A DNA stretch of 45,756 bases from the NCBI GenBank assembly GCA_902536005.1, contig CACAVT010000005.1, positions 1 through 45,756 of the forward strand. Reading direction: 5' to 3'. Positions 16,076-26,992 of this stretch are shown here, in pieces. Source of the stretch: an uncultured Pelagibacteraceae bacterium. GTDB lineage: Bacteria > Pseudomonadota > Alphaproteobacteria > Pelagibacterales > Pelagibacteraceae. A program made the translations under genes and the position numbers. The notes below the pieces were generated by a model. The model did no database searches. It was given only the letters and a program-made list of their open reading frames with translations, and had not been told where the DNA came from. Every line of letters begins with the position of its first letter. Position 1 is the stretch's first letter.

Positions 16076-16135
16076 TAACAAAATTTAAAGTAAATACGAG
16101 AAGAATAATTTATTATTTAACTATAAATTTTGTTA
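16076..16135. repeat. 12-bp inverted repeat in the 241-base intergenic gap
   Basis: TAACAAAATTTA (16076-16087) and its exact complement TAAATTTTGTTA (16124-16135), 36 bases apart. Further 7-base inverted pairs lie at 16144-16150/16169-16175 and 16232-16238/16246-16252. The gap (16021-16261) separates two convergent genes and has no open frame I would support. Low GC raises the chance of accidental pairing. Confidence 0.4.
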
Positions 16136-16261
16136 GCAGACTTTAGATAAGTTTAATTACAAAAATATTTATCTAATATTACAATTCAGTTAATTTACCA
16201 TTGTCTCTAAAATGCTGTTGCTTTTGAATGCAATAATTATTCTAAAATTATTCGATTATAT

Positions 16262-17104
16262 TTAAAATAGCTTAATCCCAATTACCCCAATTAATATAAG
16301 CACTATCGATATAATTTTTTTAAGATTGATAGTTTCTTTTAAGAAGAAATATCCAATAAATATTGAGAAAAAAATACTCGTTTCTCTTAGAGCTGCAACT
16401 AGAGGAATTGGCGCTTTTATGAAACCCCAAACTACAATTACATAGATAATAAAAGATATAGATCCTCCTACCCAAAATATCATTTTTGCATCCTTAAAAA
16501 CCTTTGAAAAAATATTCTCATGTTTATTAATTTTTAAAATGATAGGAAAAACTAAAGCACTAAATAAAAAAGAAAAACTAATATAGGATATTGCTGATGT
16601 ACTTACTCTAGCCCCATATCCATCAATTAAAGAATAAAGCCCTATGAATGATCCAGTAAGTAATGAGTATTTAATTATTTCAATTTGATTTTGGTTTTTT
16701 GAACCAAATAATCCAAGAAACATTATTCCTGCACAGATTAATAATATTGAAACTAGGGTAGCTATTTTAAATACAACACCAAGAAATATTATAGAGATTA
16801 ATGTAGCCAATAAAGGACCAAAACCTCTAAATATTGGATAAACATTTGTATAATCCCCTACCTTGTAAGAATTCAGCATATACCATTGATAACCTTGGTG
16901 AGCTAATACGCTGGCAATTATATACGGCAGCGACTCTCTTCCAGGTAAAGGAAAATATAAAATACAAATTAAAGCTAAAGGTATGTGACCTAAAACAATA
17001 GCTAGAACTGCTATAGCCTTGTCTGGATGATGTTTAACCATCGCATTCCAAATGGCATGCATAATAGTTGCTAATAGAATTACAAAAAAGACTGTGGTGT
17101 CCAT
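16262..17104 (-). CDS. EamA/DMT-family membrane transporter
   Basis: A 280-residue inner-membrane protein with about ten hydrophobic helices arranged as two EamA repeats (each about 135 residues), as in drug/metabolite transporters. Typical features are the start MDTTVFFVILLATIMHAIWNAMVK with an early WN pair, and the end of repeat 2 with AALRETSIFFSIFIGYFFLKE. Members export or import amino acids, nucleosides or other small metabolites, and the substrate cannot be read from the sequence. It starts 7 bases after manC and probably ends the valS-ilvD-manC transcript. Confidence 0.85.
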   Translation of the reverse strand: MDTTVFFVILLATIMHAIWNAMVKHHPDKAIAVLAIVLGHIPLALICILYFPLPGRESLPYIIASVLAHQGYQWYMLNSYKVGDYTNVYPIFRGFGPLLATLISIIFLGVVFKIATLVSILLICAGIMFLGLFGSKNQNQIEIIKYSLLTGSFIGLYSLIDGYGARVSTSAISYISFSFLFSALVFPIILKINKHENIFSKVFKDAKMIFWVGGSISFIIYVIVVWGFIKAPIPLVAALRETSIFFSIFIGYFFLKETINLKKIISIVLILIGVIGIKLF

Positions 17105-17111
17105 TAATTAT

Positions 17112-18317
17112 TTATTTTACTCTACCGTAAACGTCTTGGTATCTTACAATATCGGTTTCTTTTAATATTGATCCTACTTGAGCTTCAACAATCTTAACTG
17201 GTTTTTTTCCAGGATTTTGAACTCTATGAATGGCTTCTAATGGTATAAATATATGTTCTCCAGGTTTTTTAATAATAATATCCTTATTAAGCGTTATTTT
17301 AGCATTACCTTGAGTAACCAACCAGTGTTCGGCTCGGTGATGATGTTTTTGTAAACTTAATATACCCTTTGGTTTTACATATAACTCTTTAATTAGAAAC
17401 TCTTTACCCTCAAATAAGTTTGTGTATTTGCCCCATGGACGATAAAAAATATTCTTCTTATTTATATATCTATTTTTATTTTTGTCATACATCTTCAAAA
17501 TTTCTTTCCAACTTCCAAGATCTGACCAAGGAATATCTAGTTTAATTGCATTAATTTGTTTTGTTTTTTCTAAAATTGCATAATCAAAAGATTTTGCTGT
17601 AGCCTTTATAAATGAAGTTTTATTTAAGTAATAAGTATTAGACTTGTATTTTGCTTTTTTTACCGCGTCCACACAGTTTCTATAAGTTTTAGGCTGGTAT
17701 TTTTTAAAATTATTAATAATTGAATCTTTTCGAAGATAAAACATTCCTGAATTCCAATAGCCTTTATTCTTTATAATTTGTTTTGCTTTGGCTTCTTTAG
17801 GTTTTTCAATAAATCTAGTAACTTTATTAATGTTTCCTTTAATTTTTTTGGTTAAAAAGTAACCATAATCAATGGTAGGAGATTTAGGTTTAATGCCAAA
17901 AACAAATATATTTTCTTCATTAAGATTTGATTTATTTTTATTTATAGCCTTATTAAAAATACTCATCTTTTCAATCAAATGGTCTGCAGTAAAAAACATC
18001 AATGGTTGATTGTCAGGAATATCTTTAATTAAAGCTGTGCTTAATATAGCTGGTGCAGTGTTTCTTTTTGCAGGTTCTACAACAATTTTATATTTGTTTA
18101 TTTTATTTTTTCTTAAATGCTGCTTAACTTTTTTTAGATACTTCTTGTTTGTGCTTATAATTGGAGGATCGTAAATTGAAGCTTTTGTTCTCTCAAGTGT
18201 CTTCCCAAGCAAAGTCCAATTACCAAAATCAATAAACTGTTTTGCTTGATGATTTTTAGAATTTGGCCAAAGTCGAGTTCCAGCACCTCCACATAAAATA
18301 ACTGGACGAATTTTCAT
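17112..18317 (-). CDS. manC: Mannose-1-phosphate guanylyltransferase (ManC/CpsB type)
   Basis: A 401-residue enzyme that makes GDP-mannose for surface polysaccharide. The nucleotidyltransferase domain (about 1-280) has LCGGAGTRLWP (8-18), FTADH and RFIEKP. A C-terminal cupin domain with KPKGILSLQKHHHRAEHW and the IPLEAIHRVQNPG stretch is the mannose-6-phosphate isomerase-type part. It is shorter than the usual 460-480 residues, mostly through a compact linker, in keeping with genome streamlining. It shares its terminal base with ilvD and belongs to the same run. Whether the cupin part still isomerises mannose-6-phosphate is unclear. Confidence 0.9.
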   Translation of the reverse strand: MKIRPVILCGGAGTRLWPNSKNHQAKQFIDFGNWTLLGKTLERTKASIYDPPIISTNKKYLKKVKQHLRKNKINKYKIVVEPAKRNTAPAILSTALIKDIPDNQPLMFFTADHLIEKMSIFNKAINKNKSNLNEENIFVFGIKPKSPTIDYGYFLTKKIKGNINKVTRFIEKPKEAKAKQIIKNKGYWNSGMFYLRKDSIINNFKKYQPKTYRNCVDAVKKAKYKSNTYYLNKTSFIKATAKSFDYAILEKTKQINAIKLDIPWSDLGSWKEILKMYDKNKNRYINKKNIFYRPWGKYTNLFEGKEFLIKELYVKPKGILSLQKHHHRAEHWLVTQGNAKITLNKDIIIKKPGEHIFIPLEAIHRVQNPGKKPVKIVEAQVGSILKETDIVRYQDVYGRVK

Positions 18318-20035
18318 TAAATTTCTGAATAATCCTTAACTTCTTTTTTCTTACCTGGATGTGTTGGTGCTCCTAAATATGCTGGTCCAACAGTTTGTGC
18401 ATACTTCCATAAAGTACCTGATCCAAAATCAGATTTTCTAGCTTTCCATTTTCTTTTTCTTGCAGCCATTTCCTTTTTAGAAAGTCTTACATTGATACTT
18501 CCTTTCTTGGCATCGATATCTATGATATCTCCAGTTCGTAAAAGGCCTATAGGACCCCCTAGAGCGGCCTCAGGGCCCACGTGACCCACACAAAAGCCTC
18601 TTGTGGCTCCAGAGAACCTACCATCAGTAATAAGGGCTACTTTCTCCCCTTTTCCTTGTCCGTAGATTGCACTTGTAGTCGATAACATTTCTCTCATGCC
18701 TGGACCTCCAACAGGTCCTTCGTATCTAATTATAATTACATCACCATCATTATATTTTCTGCTTTGAACAGCTTTCATTGCACTTTCCTCATTATCAAAG
18801 CATCTTGCTTTTCCAGTAAATTGTAATTTTTTAAGTCCAGCAACTTTAACAATTGCACCTTCTGGTGCTAAGTTTCCTTTTAAACCAACAACACCTCCTG
18901 TTGGTGATAACGGATTTTTATAAGATCTCATTACTTTTTGTTTTGGATTAAATTTAATTCCTTTTAAATTTTCCTTCATTGTTTTTCCTGTAACCGTCAT
19001 GCAGTCACCATGAATGTATCCACCTTCATATAAAGTTTTTAATAACATTGGAACACCGCCTGCTAACCACATGTCTTTTGCAACATATTTTCCACCTGGT
19101 TTTAAATCTGCAAGATAAGGTGTTCTTTTAAAAATTTTAGCAACATCCATTAAATCAAATTTAATTCCTGCTTCGTTTGCAATAGCAGGTAAATGTAATC
19201 CTGCATTAGTGGATCCACCAGTTGCAGCAACAACTGTTGCAGCATTTTCTAAAGCTTTTTTAGTTACAATATCTCTTGGTTTAATTCCTTTTTTCAAAAG
19301 GTTCATAACGGTTTTACCACTAGCTTTTGCGTATTTATCTCTTTCTTCATATGGAGCTGGTGTGCCTGCTGAATAAGGTAATGCTAATCCAATTGCTTCA
19401 GATACACATGCCATAGTATTTGCAGTAAATTGACCTCCACAAGCACCTGCGCTTGGACATGCAACTAATTCTAATTTTCTAAGTTCTGCAGCAGACATTT
19501 GACCTGTTGAATGTTTTCCAACTGCCTCAAATACATCTACAACTGTTACATCTTTTCCTTTATATTTGCCTGGAAGGATTGATCCACCATATATAAATAC
19601 ACTTGGTACATTTAATCTTACCATAGACATCATTAGACCTGGTAAGGATTTATCACATCCCGCAATACCAACTAAAGCATCATAACAGTGACCTCTAACA
19701 GTAAGTTCAGCAGAATCTGCAATTACTTCTCTAGATATCAATGAAGACTTCATTCCTTCATGACCCATTGCAATACCATCAGTAACTGTAATTGTACAAA
19801 ATTCTCTTGGAGTTCCACCAGTTGCTCTTACCCCTTTTTTAACTGATTGAGCTTGTCTCATTAACGCAATATTACAAGGAGCTGCTTCATTCCACGTTGA
19901 AACCACACCTACAAAAGGCTTTGCTACATCTTTTTCAGTTTCACCCATAGCATAATAAAACGATCTATGTGGAGCTCTGTCTGCTCCTAATGATGTATGC
20001 CTGCTTGGAAGTTTCTTTTTATTGAATTTAGCCAT
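18317..20035 (-). CDS. ilvD: Dihydroxy-acid dehydratase
   Basis: A 572-residue IlvD/Edd-family iron-sulfur enzyme of valine, leucine and isoleucine synthesis, converting 2,3-dihydroxy-isovalerate to 2-ketoisovalerate. Cluster and metal motifs are [28 protein letters not shown] and the [14 protein letters not shown] region; [20 protein letters not shown] is the C-terminal signature. Length is normal. The ATG overlaps the valS stop by one base (TAATG), linking a valine synthesis enzyme to valyl-tRNA synthetase. An IlvD relative acting on sugar acids is possible but less likely given this match. Confidence 0.93.
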   Translation of the reverse strand: MAKFNKKKLPSRHTSLGADRAPHRSFYYAMGETEKDVAKPFVGVVSTWNEAAPCNIALMRQAQSVKKGVRATGGTPREFCTITVTDGIAMGHEGMKSSLISREVIADSAELTVRGHCYDALVGIAGCDKSLPGLMMSMVRLNVPSVFIYGGSILPGKYKGKDVTVVDVFEAVGKHSTGQMSAAELRKLELVACPSAGACGGQFTANTMACVSEAIGLALPYSAGTPAPYEERDKYAKASGKTVMNLLKKGIKPRDIVTKKALENAATVVAATGGSTNAGLHLPAIANEAGIKFDLMDVAKIFKRTPYLADLKPGGKYVAKDMWLAGGVPMLLKTLYEGGYIHGDCMTVTGKTMKENLKGIKFNPKQKVMRSYKNPLSPTGGVVGLKGNLAPEGAIVKVAGLKKLQFTGKARCFDNEESAMKAVQSRKYNDGDVIIIRYEGPVGGPGMREMLSTTSAIYGQGKGEKVALITDGRFSGATRGFCVGHVGPEAALGGPIGLLRTGDIIDIDAKKGSINVRLSKKEMAARKRKWKARKSDFGSGTLWKYAQTVGPAYLGAPTHPGKKKEVKDYSEI

Positions 20036-22662
20036 TATATACCCTTTATTGTTACTGATATTTTCTCAATATCATTCTTTAAATTATTATAATTATTTTT
20101 TTCTTGTTCAACAATCTCTTTTGGAGCTCGGTCTACAAAACTTTTATTCTCTAATCTTTGAGATATTTTATTCATCTCTTGTTCTATTCTACTTTGCTTA
20201 TTTGTTAAATTTTCCTTTATTAATTTTAAATCAACATCTTTATCAAAATAAATCTTAAATAAATCACCAGAGACAACCATTGTCGCAGCTGGTTTATCTA
20301 AATCCTTATCTAATATGCTTTTTATTCTTCCTAGTTTTTTTAGAATAATTTCATTTGTATTAATAAAGTCTTTTTGATTTTTATTAATATTACTTATTGA
20401 AACATCAATAAATGATCCTGGGCTTACATTTAGCTCATTTTTAAATGATCTAATCTCTGAAATAATATTGATAATGTTTTCAACCTGTTCGGTACTAGTA
20501 TCCTTATTTACTTCACCAGATAACCAGTTTTTAAGCATCAAATAATCACTGCCATCATTATCAAATTTATTTTTGAGCCAAATTTCTTCGGTAACAAAAG
20601 GAATAAAAGGATGAAGCAAAATCAGAATTTGTTTGAAAACAAAAGATGATACTTTTTTAACCTCTGCTTTAGCTTTTTCATCTTCTGAAAAGAGTATTGT
20701 TTTAGATAGTTCTAAATACCAATCACAATACGAATGCCATGCAAATTGATAGGCATTTTTAGCAGCTTCATCAAATCTATAGTCTTCAAGGTTTTTTTCT
20801 ATCTTATTTTTAGTTTCAACAAGTTCTGAATAAATCCATTTGTTAATATTTACATTTAAACCAGGAACTTTATCTATTTCTTTAAAATCACATTCGTTAG
20901 TGATTAAAAAATTATTTGCATTCCATAATTTATTTAAAAAATTTCTATAACCTTTAACTCTATCCTCAGAAAGCTTTACATCTGTACCTGGAGATGCCAT
21001 TGATAATAACGTAAATCTAAGTGCATCTGCACTATATTTTTCAATTAAATCTAAAGGATCAATTACATTACCTTTTGACTTAGACATCTTTTGTCCTTTT
21101 TCATCTCTAACCAATGCATGAACGTAAATATCTTTAAAAGGTTCTTTGTTTAAAAACTCCGTACCAAACATAATCATTCTTGCTACCCAAAAAAATATGA
21201 TATCAAAACCTGTAACTAAAACTGACGTTGGGTAAAATTTATCAACAAATTTATTATCATCCGGCCAACCAAGTGTAGCAAAAGGCCATAAGCCAGATGA
21301 AAACCAAGTATCTAAAACATCTGGATCACGATTTAATTCAACATCTTTACCATAATGTTTTTTAGCTTGTTGTTTTGCATCATCTTCATTTTCAGCAACA
21401 AAGATTTTTTCATCAGGACCATACCAAGCAGGTATTTGATGCCCCCACCAAAGTTGTCTTGAAATACACCATGGCTCAATATTATTCATCCATTGAAAAT
21501 AAGTTTTTGACCAATTCTCAGGAAAGAAATTTGTCTTTTTAGAATTAACAACTTCTTTGGCTTTAACAGACAATTTACCAGCATCTGCAAACCATTGTTC
21601 TGTTAAAAAAGGTTCAATAACTGAATTAGATCTGTCTCCATAAGGAACTTTATTTTTAATATTTTCCTCTTTAACAAAAAAATCTTTTTCTTTAAGTTCT
21701 TTTAAAATTCTTTTTCTAGCTTCAAACCTATCAAGGCCAACATAATGTTTTGGAGCATTTTCATTTATTTTACCAGCTTCGGTAAAAATATTGATTATTT
21801 CAAGATTGTTTCTTTGACCAACATCATAGTCATTAAAATCATGAGCTGGAGTTATTTTTAATGCTCCTGTTCCTTGCTCAGGATCAGCATAATCATCTTT
21901 GATAATTTTTATTTTTCTTCCAACAATTGGTATGGTAACTGTTTTTCCAACAAAGGATTTAAATCGCTCATCTTTTGGGTTTACTGCTACAGCAGTGTCA
22001 CCAAGCATGGTTTCTGGTCTTGTTGTTGCAATTGTAATAAATTCTTCAGTACCATCTATTGGATATCTGATGTAATAAATTTTAGAATTTACCTCTCTCT
22101 GATCTACTTCAAGATCAGAAATTGCAGTTTTTAGAACAGTATCCCAATTTACTAATTTTTTATCCTTGTAAATTAGTCCTTTGTTATAAAGATCAACAAA
22201 TACCTTAACAACTGATTTTGACAAATTCTCATCCATTGTAAAAGCATTTCTTGACCAATCACAGGAACATCCAAGTTTTTTTAATTGATTTATTATTATG
22301 TCGCCATATTGATCTTTCCACTCCCATACTTTCTCAATAAACTTTTCTCTACCAATTTCATTTTTATCAATTTTTTGAGAAGTTAATTTTTTCTCAACTA
22401 AAGCCTGTGTAGCAATACCTGCATGGTCTGTGCCAGGTTGCCATAAAGTTTCAAAATTATTCATTCTGTGATAGCGAACTAATAAATCTTGAATAGAATT
22501 ATTGAGTGCGTGACCCATATGCAAACTACCAGTTACATTTGGTGGAGGAATTACAATGGAGAATTTTTTTGAATTTTCTTTAGGTTTAAAAAGACCATTT
22601 TTTTCCCAATAAGAATAAATTCTATTTTCTACATCAGAATGTATATATTTATCGCTACTCAT
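20035..22662 (-). CDS. valS: Valyl-tRNA synthetase
   Basis: An 875-residue class I aminoacyl-tRNA synthetase. The HIGH motif is in [17 protein letters not shown] (about 38-54) and KMSKS is in [14 protein letters not shown]. The editing domain has [17 protein letters not shown], and the C-terminus is a Val-type coiled arm ([27 protein letters not shown]). It charges tRNA-Val in the cytoplasm. It is the first gene of a minus-strand run with ilvD, manC and a DMT transporter. The divergent 124-base region upstream leads to tRNA-Cys; I see no T-box or other attenuator in it. Confidence 0.97.
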   Translation of the reverse strand: MSSDKYIHSDVENRIYSYWEKNGLFKPKENSKKFSIVIPPPNVTGSLHMGHALNNSIQDLLVRYHRMNNFETLWQPGTDHAGIATQALVEKKLTSQKIDKNEIGREKFIEKVWEWKDQYGDIIINQLKKLGCSCDWSRNAFTMDENLSKSVVKVFVDLYNKGLIYKDKKLVNWDTVLKTAISDLEVDQREVNSKIYYIRYPIDGTEEFITIATTRPETMLGDTAVAVNPKDERFKSFVGKTVTIPIVGRKIKIIKDDYADPEQGTGALKITPAHDFNDYDVGQRNNLEIINIFTEAGKINENAPKHYVGLDRFEARKRILKELKEKDFFVKEENIKNKVPYGDRSNSVIEPFLTEQWFADAGKLSVKAKEVVNSKKTNFFPENWSKTYFQWMNNIEPWCISRQLWWGHQIPAWYGPDEKIFVAENEDDAKQQAKKHYGKDVELNRDPDVLDTWFSSGLWPFATLGWPDDNKFVDKFYPTSVLVTGFDIIFFWVARMIMFGTEFLNKEPFKDIYVHALVRDEKGQKMSKSKGNVIDPLDLIEKYSADALRFTLLSMASPGTDVKLSEDRVKGYRNFLNKLWNANNFLITNECDFKEIDKVPGLNVNINKWIYSELVETKNKIEKNLEDYRFDEAAKNAYQFAWHSYCDWYLELSKTILFSEDEKAKAEVKKVSSFVFKQILILLHPFIPFVTEEIWLKNKFDNDGSDYLMLKNWLSGEVNKDTSTEQVENIINIISEIRSFKNELNVSPGSFIDVSISNINKNQKDFINTNEIILKKLGRIKSILDKDLDKPAATMVVSGDLFKIYFDKDVDLKLIKENLTNKQSRIEQEMNKISQRLENKSFVDRAPKEIVEQEKNNYNNLKNDIEKISVTIKGI

Positions 22663-22786
22663 TGATTTTAAAGTTTATAATTTAATAATCTAAATTAACA
22701 ATAATCAATTTGGATCGTTATTTAATAGACTAATAGAAATAATTTAATATAAAAAGGCATCTGTAGCTATTAGCTAAAAATAAGAT

Positions 22787-22860
22787 GGCAACGTGGCGGA
22801 ATGGTTACGCAGAGGATTGCAAATCCTTGTATCCCGGTTCGATTCCGGGCGTTGCCTCCA
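22787..22860 (+). tRNA. tRNA-Cys (GCA)
   Basis: A 74-base cloverleaf. Acceptor GGCAACG pairs with CGTTGCC, the anticodon stem-loop is GGATT-GCA-AATCC with GCA anticodon, the T arm CCCGGTTCGATTCCGGG is perfect, the discriminator is T (the Cys identity base), and CCA is encoded. Confidence 0.95.
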
Positions 22861-22910
22861 AAAAAAATCTTGTTTTAGTTATAAAAAAAAGTAAGTTTGC
22901 TTTTTTACAT

Positions 22911-22986
22911 TCCTCGGTAGCTCAGTTGGTAGAGCAGTTGACTGTTAATCAATTGGTCGCAGGTTCGAGTCCTGCCCGAGGAGCCA
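22911..22986 (+). tRNA. tRNA-Asn (GTT)
   Basis: A 76-base cloverleaf. Acceptor TCCTCGG pairs with CCGAGGA, the anticodon loop CTGTTAA has GTT, the T arm is GCAGGTTCGAGTCCTGC, the discriminator is G and CCA is encoded. It lies 50 bases after tRNA-Cys and is probably co-transcribed with it. Confidence 0.95.
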
Positions 22987-23039
22987 AAAAAAATAATTAA
23001 CAGTTAAAAAATTAACTTGGGGTCAGATATAAATTAATT

Positions 23040-23411
23040 TTAAACTGCTTTTGAAATTCCTGAACCTGAAATTTGTAAAGATTTATTAAATTTTAATTTT
23101 TGATCAGCATTAAGCTCTGAATATAATTTTACTAGAAAATTATAATTGACATTCATGTGACCTTCTTGAGATTTTTCAAGGTTTAACAAATATTCTGAAA
23201 AATCTTCAAAGAAATAATTGATCGGCACTTTTAAATAATTTGAAAGTTGCAGTAGTCTTATAGAACTTACGCCGTTGGTCCCTTTTTCATATTTTTGAAT
23301 TTGTTGAAATGTAACATTAATTGCTTTGGCTACTTTAGTTTGAGTTAAACCTAAAGCTAATCTTCTTAGCTTAAGCTTATTGCCTAAGTGTTTATTGAAA
23401 TTATCTTCCAT
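23040..23411 (-). CDS. XRE-family transcriptional regulator
   Basis: A 123-residue DNA-binding protein. The Cro/C1-type helix-turn-helix is at about residues 10-66 (LKLRRLALGLTQTKVAKAI, then QQIQKYEKGTNGVSSIRL), followed by IPINYFFEDFSEYL, a layout common in small alphaproteobacterial XRE regulators. The C-terminal half (about 75-123) has no domain I recognise. A GAGGGGT purine-rich site lies a few bases before the ATG. It is 190 bases downstream of aapP on the same strand. That gap carries a TTGACA-like -35 (23522-23527, minus strand), so it may have its own promoter. Whether it regulates the aap operon is unknown. Confidence 0.85.
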   Translation of the reverse strand: MEDNFNKHLGNKLKLRRLALGLTQTKVAKAINVTFQQIQKYEKGTNGVSSIRLLQLSNYLKVPINYFFEDFSEYLLNLEKSQEGHMNVNYNFLVKLYSELNADQKLKFNKSLQISGSGISKAV

Positions 23412-23601
23412 TAAGACCCCTCTTAATTAAATTTTATAAAGCACATTCAACCTATTTATTAATGTTACTGCAATAGAAAAATTTATTTTTTTTTGTAGGA
23501 AATTTGAAAAAATCAAAATACTGTCAAGCATTACTTCAATAAAAAATTAAGGTATTTAGATTGTTTTAATCTTATATTGTGCCCTATAGTTGTAATACTT
23601 T

Positions 23602-24336
23602 TTATAGTATTTGACTTAAAAAGAGCTTTGTTCTATCGCTCTTTGGGTTAGCAAAAAACTCTTTAGTTTCAGCTCTTTCAACTATCATTCCTTCATCCAT
23701 AAAAATTACCTCATCTGCAACCTCTTTGGCAAATCCCATCTCATGAGTAACTACAATCATTGTCATTCCTGCCTTTGCTAAATTAACCATAGCATCTAAA
23801 ACTTCTTTGATCATTTCTGGGTCTAAGGCTGATGTTGGTTCATCAAACAGCATTATTTTGGGTTCCATACATAGTGCTCTGGCTATTGCACATCGTTGTT
23901 GTTGACCGCCTGAGAGTTGTCCTGGATATTTGTTAGCTTGGTCTGAAATTTGTACTTTTTCTAAGTGCTGAAGAGCTAAATCTTCTGCTTCTTTTTTTGG
24001 CATTTTTTTTACCCAAATTGGAGCTAGTGTACAATTGTCTAAAATAGATAGATGTGGAAATAAATTAAATTGTTGAAACACCATTCCAACTTCAGCTCTA
24101 ATTTTTTCTATATCTTTAGTATCTTCTGTTAATTCATTACCATCTACTACAATTGAACCCTGTTGATGTTCTTCAAGTCTGTTTATACATCTAATTAATG
24201 TTGATTTACCTGATCCTGAGGGTCCACACACAACAATTTTTTTATTCTTCTCGACTTCTAAATTTATATTTTTTAATACTTGGAAATCACCAAACCACTT
24301 ATTCATTTCTGTAATCTGAATTATTTTATCTGACAT
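23602..24336 (-). CDS. aapP: General L-amino-acid ABC transporter ATP-binding protein AapP
   Basis: A 244-residue ABC ATPase of the polar amino-acid type. Walker A is GPSGSGKST (38-46), the signature is [15 protein letters not shown], Walker B is [13 protein letters not shown] and the switch is VVTHEMGFA. It drives AapQM-mediated uptake of amino acids bound by AapJ. Its ATG overlaps the aapM stop by one base. It is the last gene of the aapJQMP set. Confidence 0.94.
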   Translation of the reverse strand: MSDKIIQITEMNKWFGDFQVLKNINLEVEKNKKIVVCGPSGSGKSTLIRCINRLEEHQQGSIVVDGNELTEDTKDIEKIRAEVGMVFQQFNLFPHLSILDNCTLAPIWVKKMPKKEAEDLALQHLEKVQISDQANKYPGQLSGGQQQRCAIARALCMEPKIMLFDEPTSALDPEMIKEVLDAMVNLAKAGMTMIVVTHEMGFAKEVADEVIFMDEGMIVERAETKEFFANPKSDRTKLFLSQIL

Positions 24337-25778
24337 TATCTTTCCGTTTTATATTTTTGTTCTAAATTATAACTATATTTACTCATTGCATAGCAAATAA
24401 TAAAAAATAGTACTGATGCAAATACATAACCTTCCATTGCAAAACCTAACCACTCTGGGTTAGTTTTGGCAAGATTTAACATTCCAACAATTTCTAAAAG
24501 ACCAACAACAAATATTAAAGGAGTATCTTTTACAAGCGCTAAAAAGGTATTAGCAATGCCAGGTATTACAAGTTTAAGTGCCTGAGGTAAAATCACTAAA
24601 ATATGCATTTTCCAATAACCCATTCCTAAAGATTTTGCAGCATCATATTGACCTCTTGGTAATGCTTGTAAACCACCTCTAATAACCTCAGCGACATAAG
24701 CAGCTTCAAATAATGAGATTGCAATAATTACCCTTACTAATTTATCAATAAACATATCTTCAGGTAAAAACATTGGAAACATTACTGATGACATAAATAA
24801 TACTGTAATCAATGGAACACCTCTCCAAAATTCAATCATTCCAATTGAAAAATATTTAATTATTGGAAAATCAGATCTTCTGCCCAAAGACAAAAACAAA
24901 CCTATAGGAAAACAGAAAATCAAACAAAAAAATGATACTATAAAAGTTAAAGATAAACCTCCCCAAGCTCCTGTCTCCACCCATTCTAATGCTTCCAATT
25001 TACCAAGTTCAATAAGCTCTTCATAAAAAAATACATATTTTAGCAATATATAGAGCGTGATTGGAACTATGATAAAATAGTACATTTTAAATTTTGAAGG
25101 AATAAAAAATCCAATTATAATTGAAATTACAGCTGCAATAATTCCATACGAGAAGTCAAAAAATATTGGACCACCTGATATAAAAAAGAAAATAAAGAAA
25201 AAAGCAATCACAGGATATACAGCTACATAATAAAGAGTTAAATATTTTTTAAATTTTTCAGTAGCAAAGAAACCAATAGTGCCAAGAAAAGCTAAAGCTA
25301 TAAAAGATAGGTTAATACGCCATTGCTCTGCATTTGGGTACATTCCATACATAAATCTGTTAAACCAAATTTTTATATAAGTCCAACAGGCACCACTGCC
25401 TGTACATACGTCTTTTGAGTCTCCTGCAATATTTGCATCTAAAATAAACCAACTTAATAATGGTGGAAGTGATTTGATAATCACAAATACAATTAATAAT
25501 GATAAAAAAGCATTAAAATTGTTAGTATTAATATTTTTATTAATTGAGTCTAAAAACTTTAAGCCTGAATAATCAATTCTAATTAAATGAAGTCCAATAA
25601 ACCCTAAAATTAGTGGTAAAAAGAAACTAATTGATCCAGGTAAAAAATAAATTATATCTTTATTAAAAAAAGAATTTAAAAAAACTATAAATATACTTAG
25701 TGCTACTAAAATTACACCTGTATAAAGATAAGTATTTAAATTGTTTTTATCTGGTTGTAAAAAATTCAATTTATTCAT
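24336..25778 (-). CDS. aapM: General L-amino-acid ABC transporter permease AapM
   Basis: A 480-residue inner-membrane permease. An extended N-terminal half with several membrane helices precedes the HisM/GlnP-type transport domain in the last 220 residues ([32 protein letters not shown]; the EAA loop [21 protein letters not shown]). The long N-terminus containing CTGSGACW is characteristic of AapM as opposed to simpler amino-acid permeases. It pairs with AapQ. TAATG overlap with aapQ upstream. Confidence 0.93.
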   Translation of the reverse strand: MNKLNFLQPDKNNLNTYLYTGVILVALSIFIVFLNSFFNKDIIYFLPGSISFFLPLILGFIGLHLIRIDYSGLKFLDSINKNINTNNFNAFLSLLIVFVIIKSLPPLLSWFILDANIAGDSKDVCTGSGACWTYIKIWFNRFMYGMYPNAEQWRINLSFIALAFLGTIGFFATEKFKKYLTLYYVAVYPVIAFFFIFFFISGGPIFFDFSYGIIAAVISIIIGFFIPSKFKMYYFIIVPITLYILLKYVFFYEELIELGKLEALEWVETGAWGGLSLTFIVSFFCLIFCFPIGLFLSLGRRSDFPIIKYFSIGMIEFWRGVPLITVLFMSSVMFPMFLPEDMFIDKLVRVIIAISLFEAAYVAEVIRGGLQALPRGQYDAAKSLGMGYWKMHILVILPQALKLVIPGIANTFLALVKDTPLIFVVGLLEIVGMLNLAKTNPEWLGFAMEGYVFASVLFFIICYAMSKYSYNLEQKYKTER

Positions 25779-26923
25779 TATTTTTCTTTAATAGCTATTT
25801 TTTTATTATACCAATTCATAAATATTGAAATTGATATACTTAGAGATAAATAAGTTAACATTGTTATAGAAACAATTTCTATCGCTCTACCAGTTTGCAT
25901 CAAAGCAGTTCCAGCAAACACAAGAACTAAATCAGGATACGCAATTGCAGCTGCTAGTGATGAGTTTTTAGTTAGGTTTAAATATTGATTAGTAGTTGGA
26001 GGAATTATTATTCTTAAAGCTTGAGGCATTACCACCAATTTTAGAACTTGATTTGGAGTTAGTCCTATAGATGCTGCCGCTTCCTTTTGACCTTTACTTA
26101 CACCCTGTACACCAGCTCTTACACATTCAGCAATAAATGTTGCTGTGTATAATGATAAAGCTAAGGCAAGAGATATTAATTCAGGTGGTAATTTAATTCC
26201 TCCTTCATAAGTAAAACCAGATTGAGACAATTGTTTAATTACAGGTATTTCAACTGAAGCATCAACACCACCGAATAAAAAACTTAAAATTGGTAAAATA
26301 AACAATAAACCAATTGAAATTGACAAAACTGGTGTTTGAATACCTTCGTTCTCTTGTTTTTTTTTTGCGTAAATTCTAATAAAAATTATTGAGATTATTG
26401 CAGCAATTATTGAATAAATAAAAACATCTAAATTGTTCCAAACAAAAGCAGGAACAAAAAAACCTTTTATAGTAAGAAAAAAAACTCCAAACATAGGCTC
26501 TGTATCTTGCGGTAATGGTAGTGCTCTTAAAGCAGCAAAATACCAAAAAAATATTTGTAGCAACAAAGGAATGTTTCTAAAAAATTCTACGTAAACTCCA
26601 GCAGTTCTATTAATAAGATAGTTGTTTGATAATCTTGCAATTCCAATAACAACTCCAATAATAGTTGCAAATATAATTCCAATAACAGAAACTAAAATAG
26701 TATTTAATAATCCTACTAAATAAGCTCTAAAATATGAGTGAGAACCATCATACTCAATTAATGAAAATTGAACATCAAATGAAGATTCTTGAGATAAAAA
26801 TCCATAACCAAAAGTTATCCCTCTGTTTTCCATATTGATTTGTGCGTTATATGAAAAAAATCCGAAGACAAGAATTACGACTAAAAGTGTAAGTAATTGG
26901 GGTAATATTTTTTTAATATTCAC
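25778..26923 (-). CDS. aapQ: General L-amino-acid ABC transporter permease AapQ
   Basis: A 381-residue inner-membrane permease with eight or so hydrophobic segments. A split transport domain is visible: GLLNTILVSVIGIIFAT and ARLSNNYL in the first half, EFFRNIPLLLQIFFWY in the middle, and the EAA loop (AAASIGLTPNQVLKLVVMPQA) near the end, as in AapQ. The start is GTG at 26921-26923 with no clear Shine-Dalgarno sequence. It begins 21 bases downstream of the terminator that follows aapJ, so it depends on read-through or a promoter I could not find. Confidence 0.92.
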   Translation of the reverse strand: MNIKKILPQLLTLLVVILVFGFFSYNAQINMENRGITFGYGFLSQESSFDVQFSLIEYDGSHSYFRAYLVGLLNTILVSVIGIIFATIIGVVIGIARLSNNYLINRTAGVYVEFFRNIPLLLQIFFWYFAALRALPLPQDTEPMFGVFFLTIKGFFVPAFVWNNLDVFIYSIIAAIISIIFIRIYAKKKQENEGIQTPVLSISIGLLFILPILSFLFGGVDASVEIPVIKQLSQSGFTYEGGIKLPPELISLALALSLYTATFIAECVRAGVQGVSKGQKEAAASIGLTPNQVLKLVVMPQALRIIIPPTTNQYLNLTKNSSLAAAIAYPDLVLVFAGTALMQTGRAIEIVSITMLTYLSLSISISIFMNWYNKKIAIKEK

Positions 26924-26943
26924 GATAATTAATGACTTATAAA

Positions 26944-26973
26944 AAAAAGGGCTAGAAAAATCTAGCCCTTTTT
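26944..26973 (-). terminator. Intrinsic terminator between aapJ and aapQ
   Basis: A stem of at least 11 pairs (AAAGGGCTAGA / TCTAGCCCTTT) with a four-base loop; on the minus strand it is followed by about eight Ts. It lies 20 bases after the aapJ stop. A flanking A-run on the other side makes it nearly symmetric. The effect would be far more aapJ mRNA than aapQMP mRNA. Confidence 0.85.
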
Positions 26974-26992
26974 AGATATTTAATTAGATAAA

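Noticed and set aside
22785..23000. 71-codon open frame on the plus strand
   Set aside because: It runs through both tRNA genes and has no independent support; the cloverleafs explain the sequence.
22990..23010. AGTTAA/TTAACT stem after tRNA-Asn as a terminator
   Set aside because: Only six AT pairs and no T-run follows on the plus strand.
23590..23625. Possible terminator after aapP (AATACT/AGTATT stem)
   Set aside because: Six weak pairs, partly inside the coding end, and no T-run on the minus strand.
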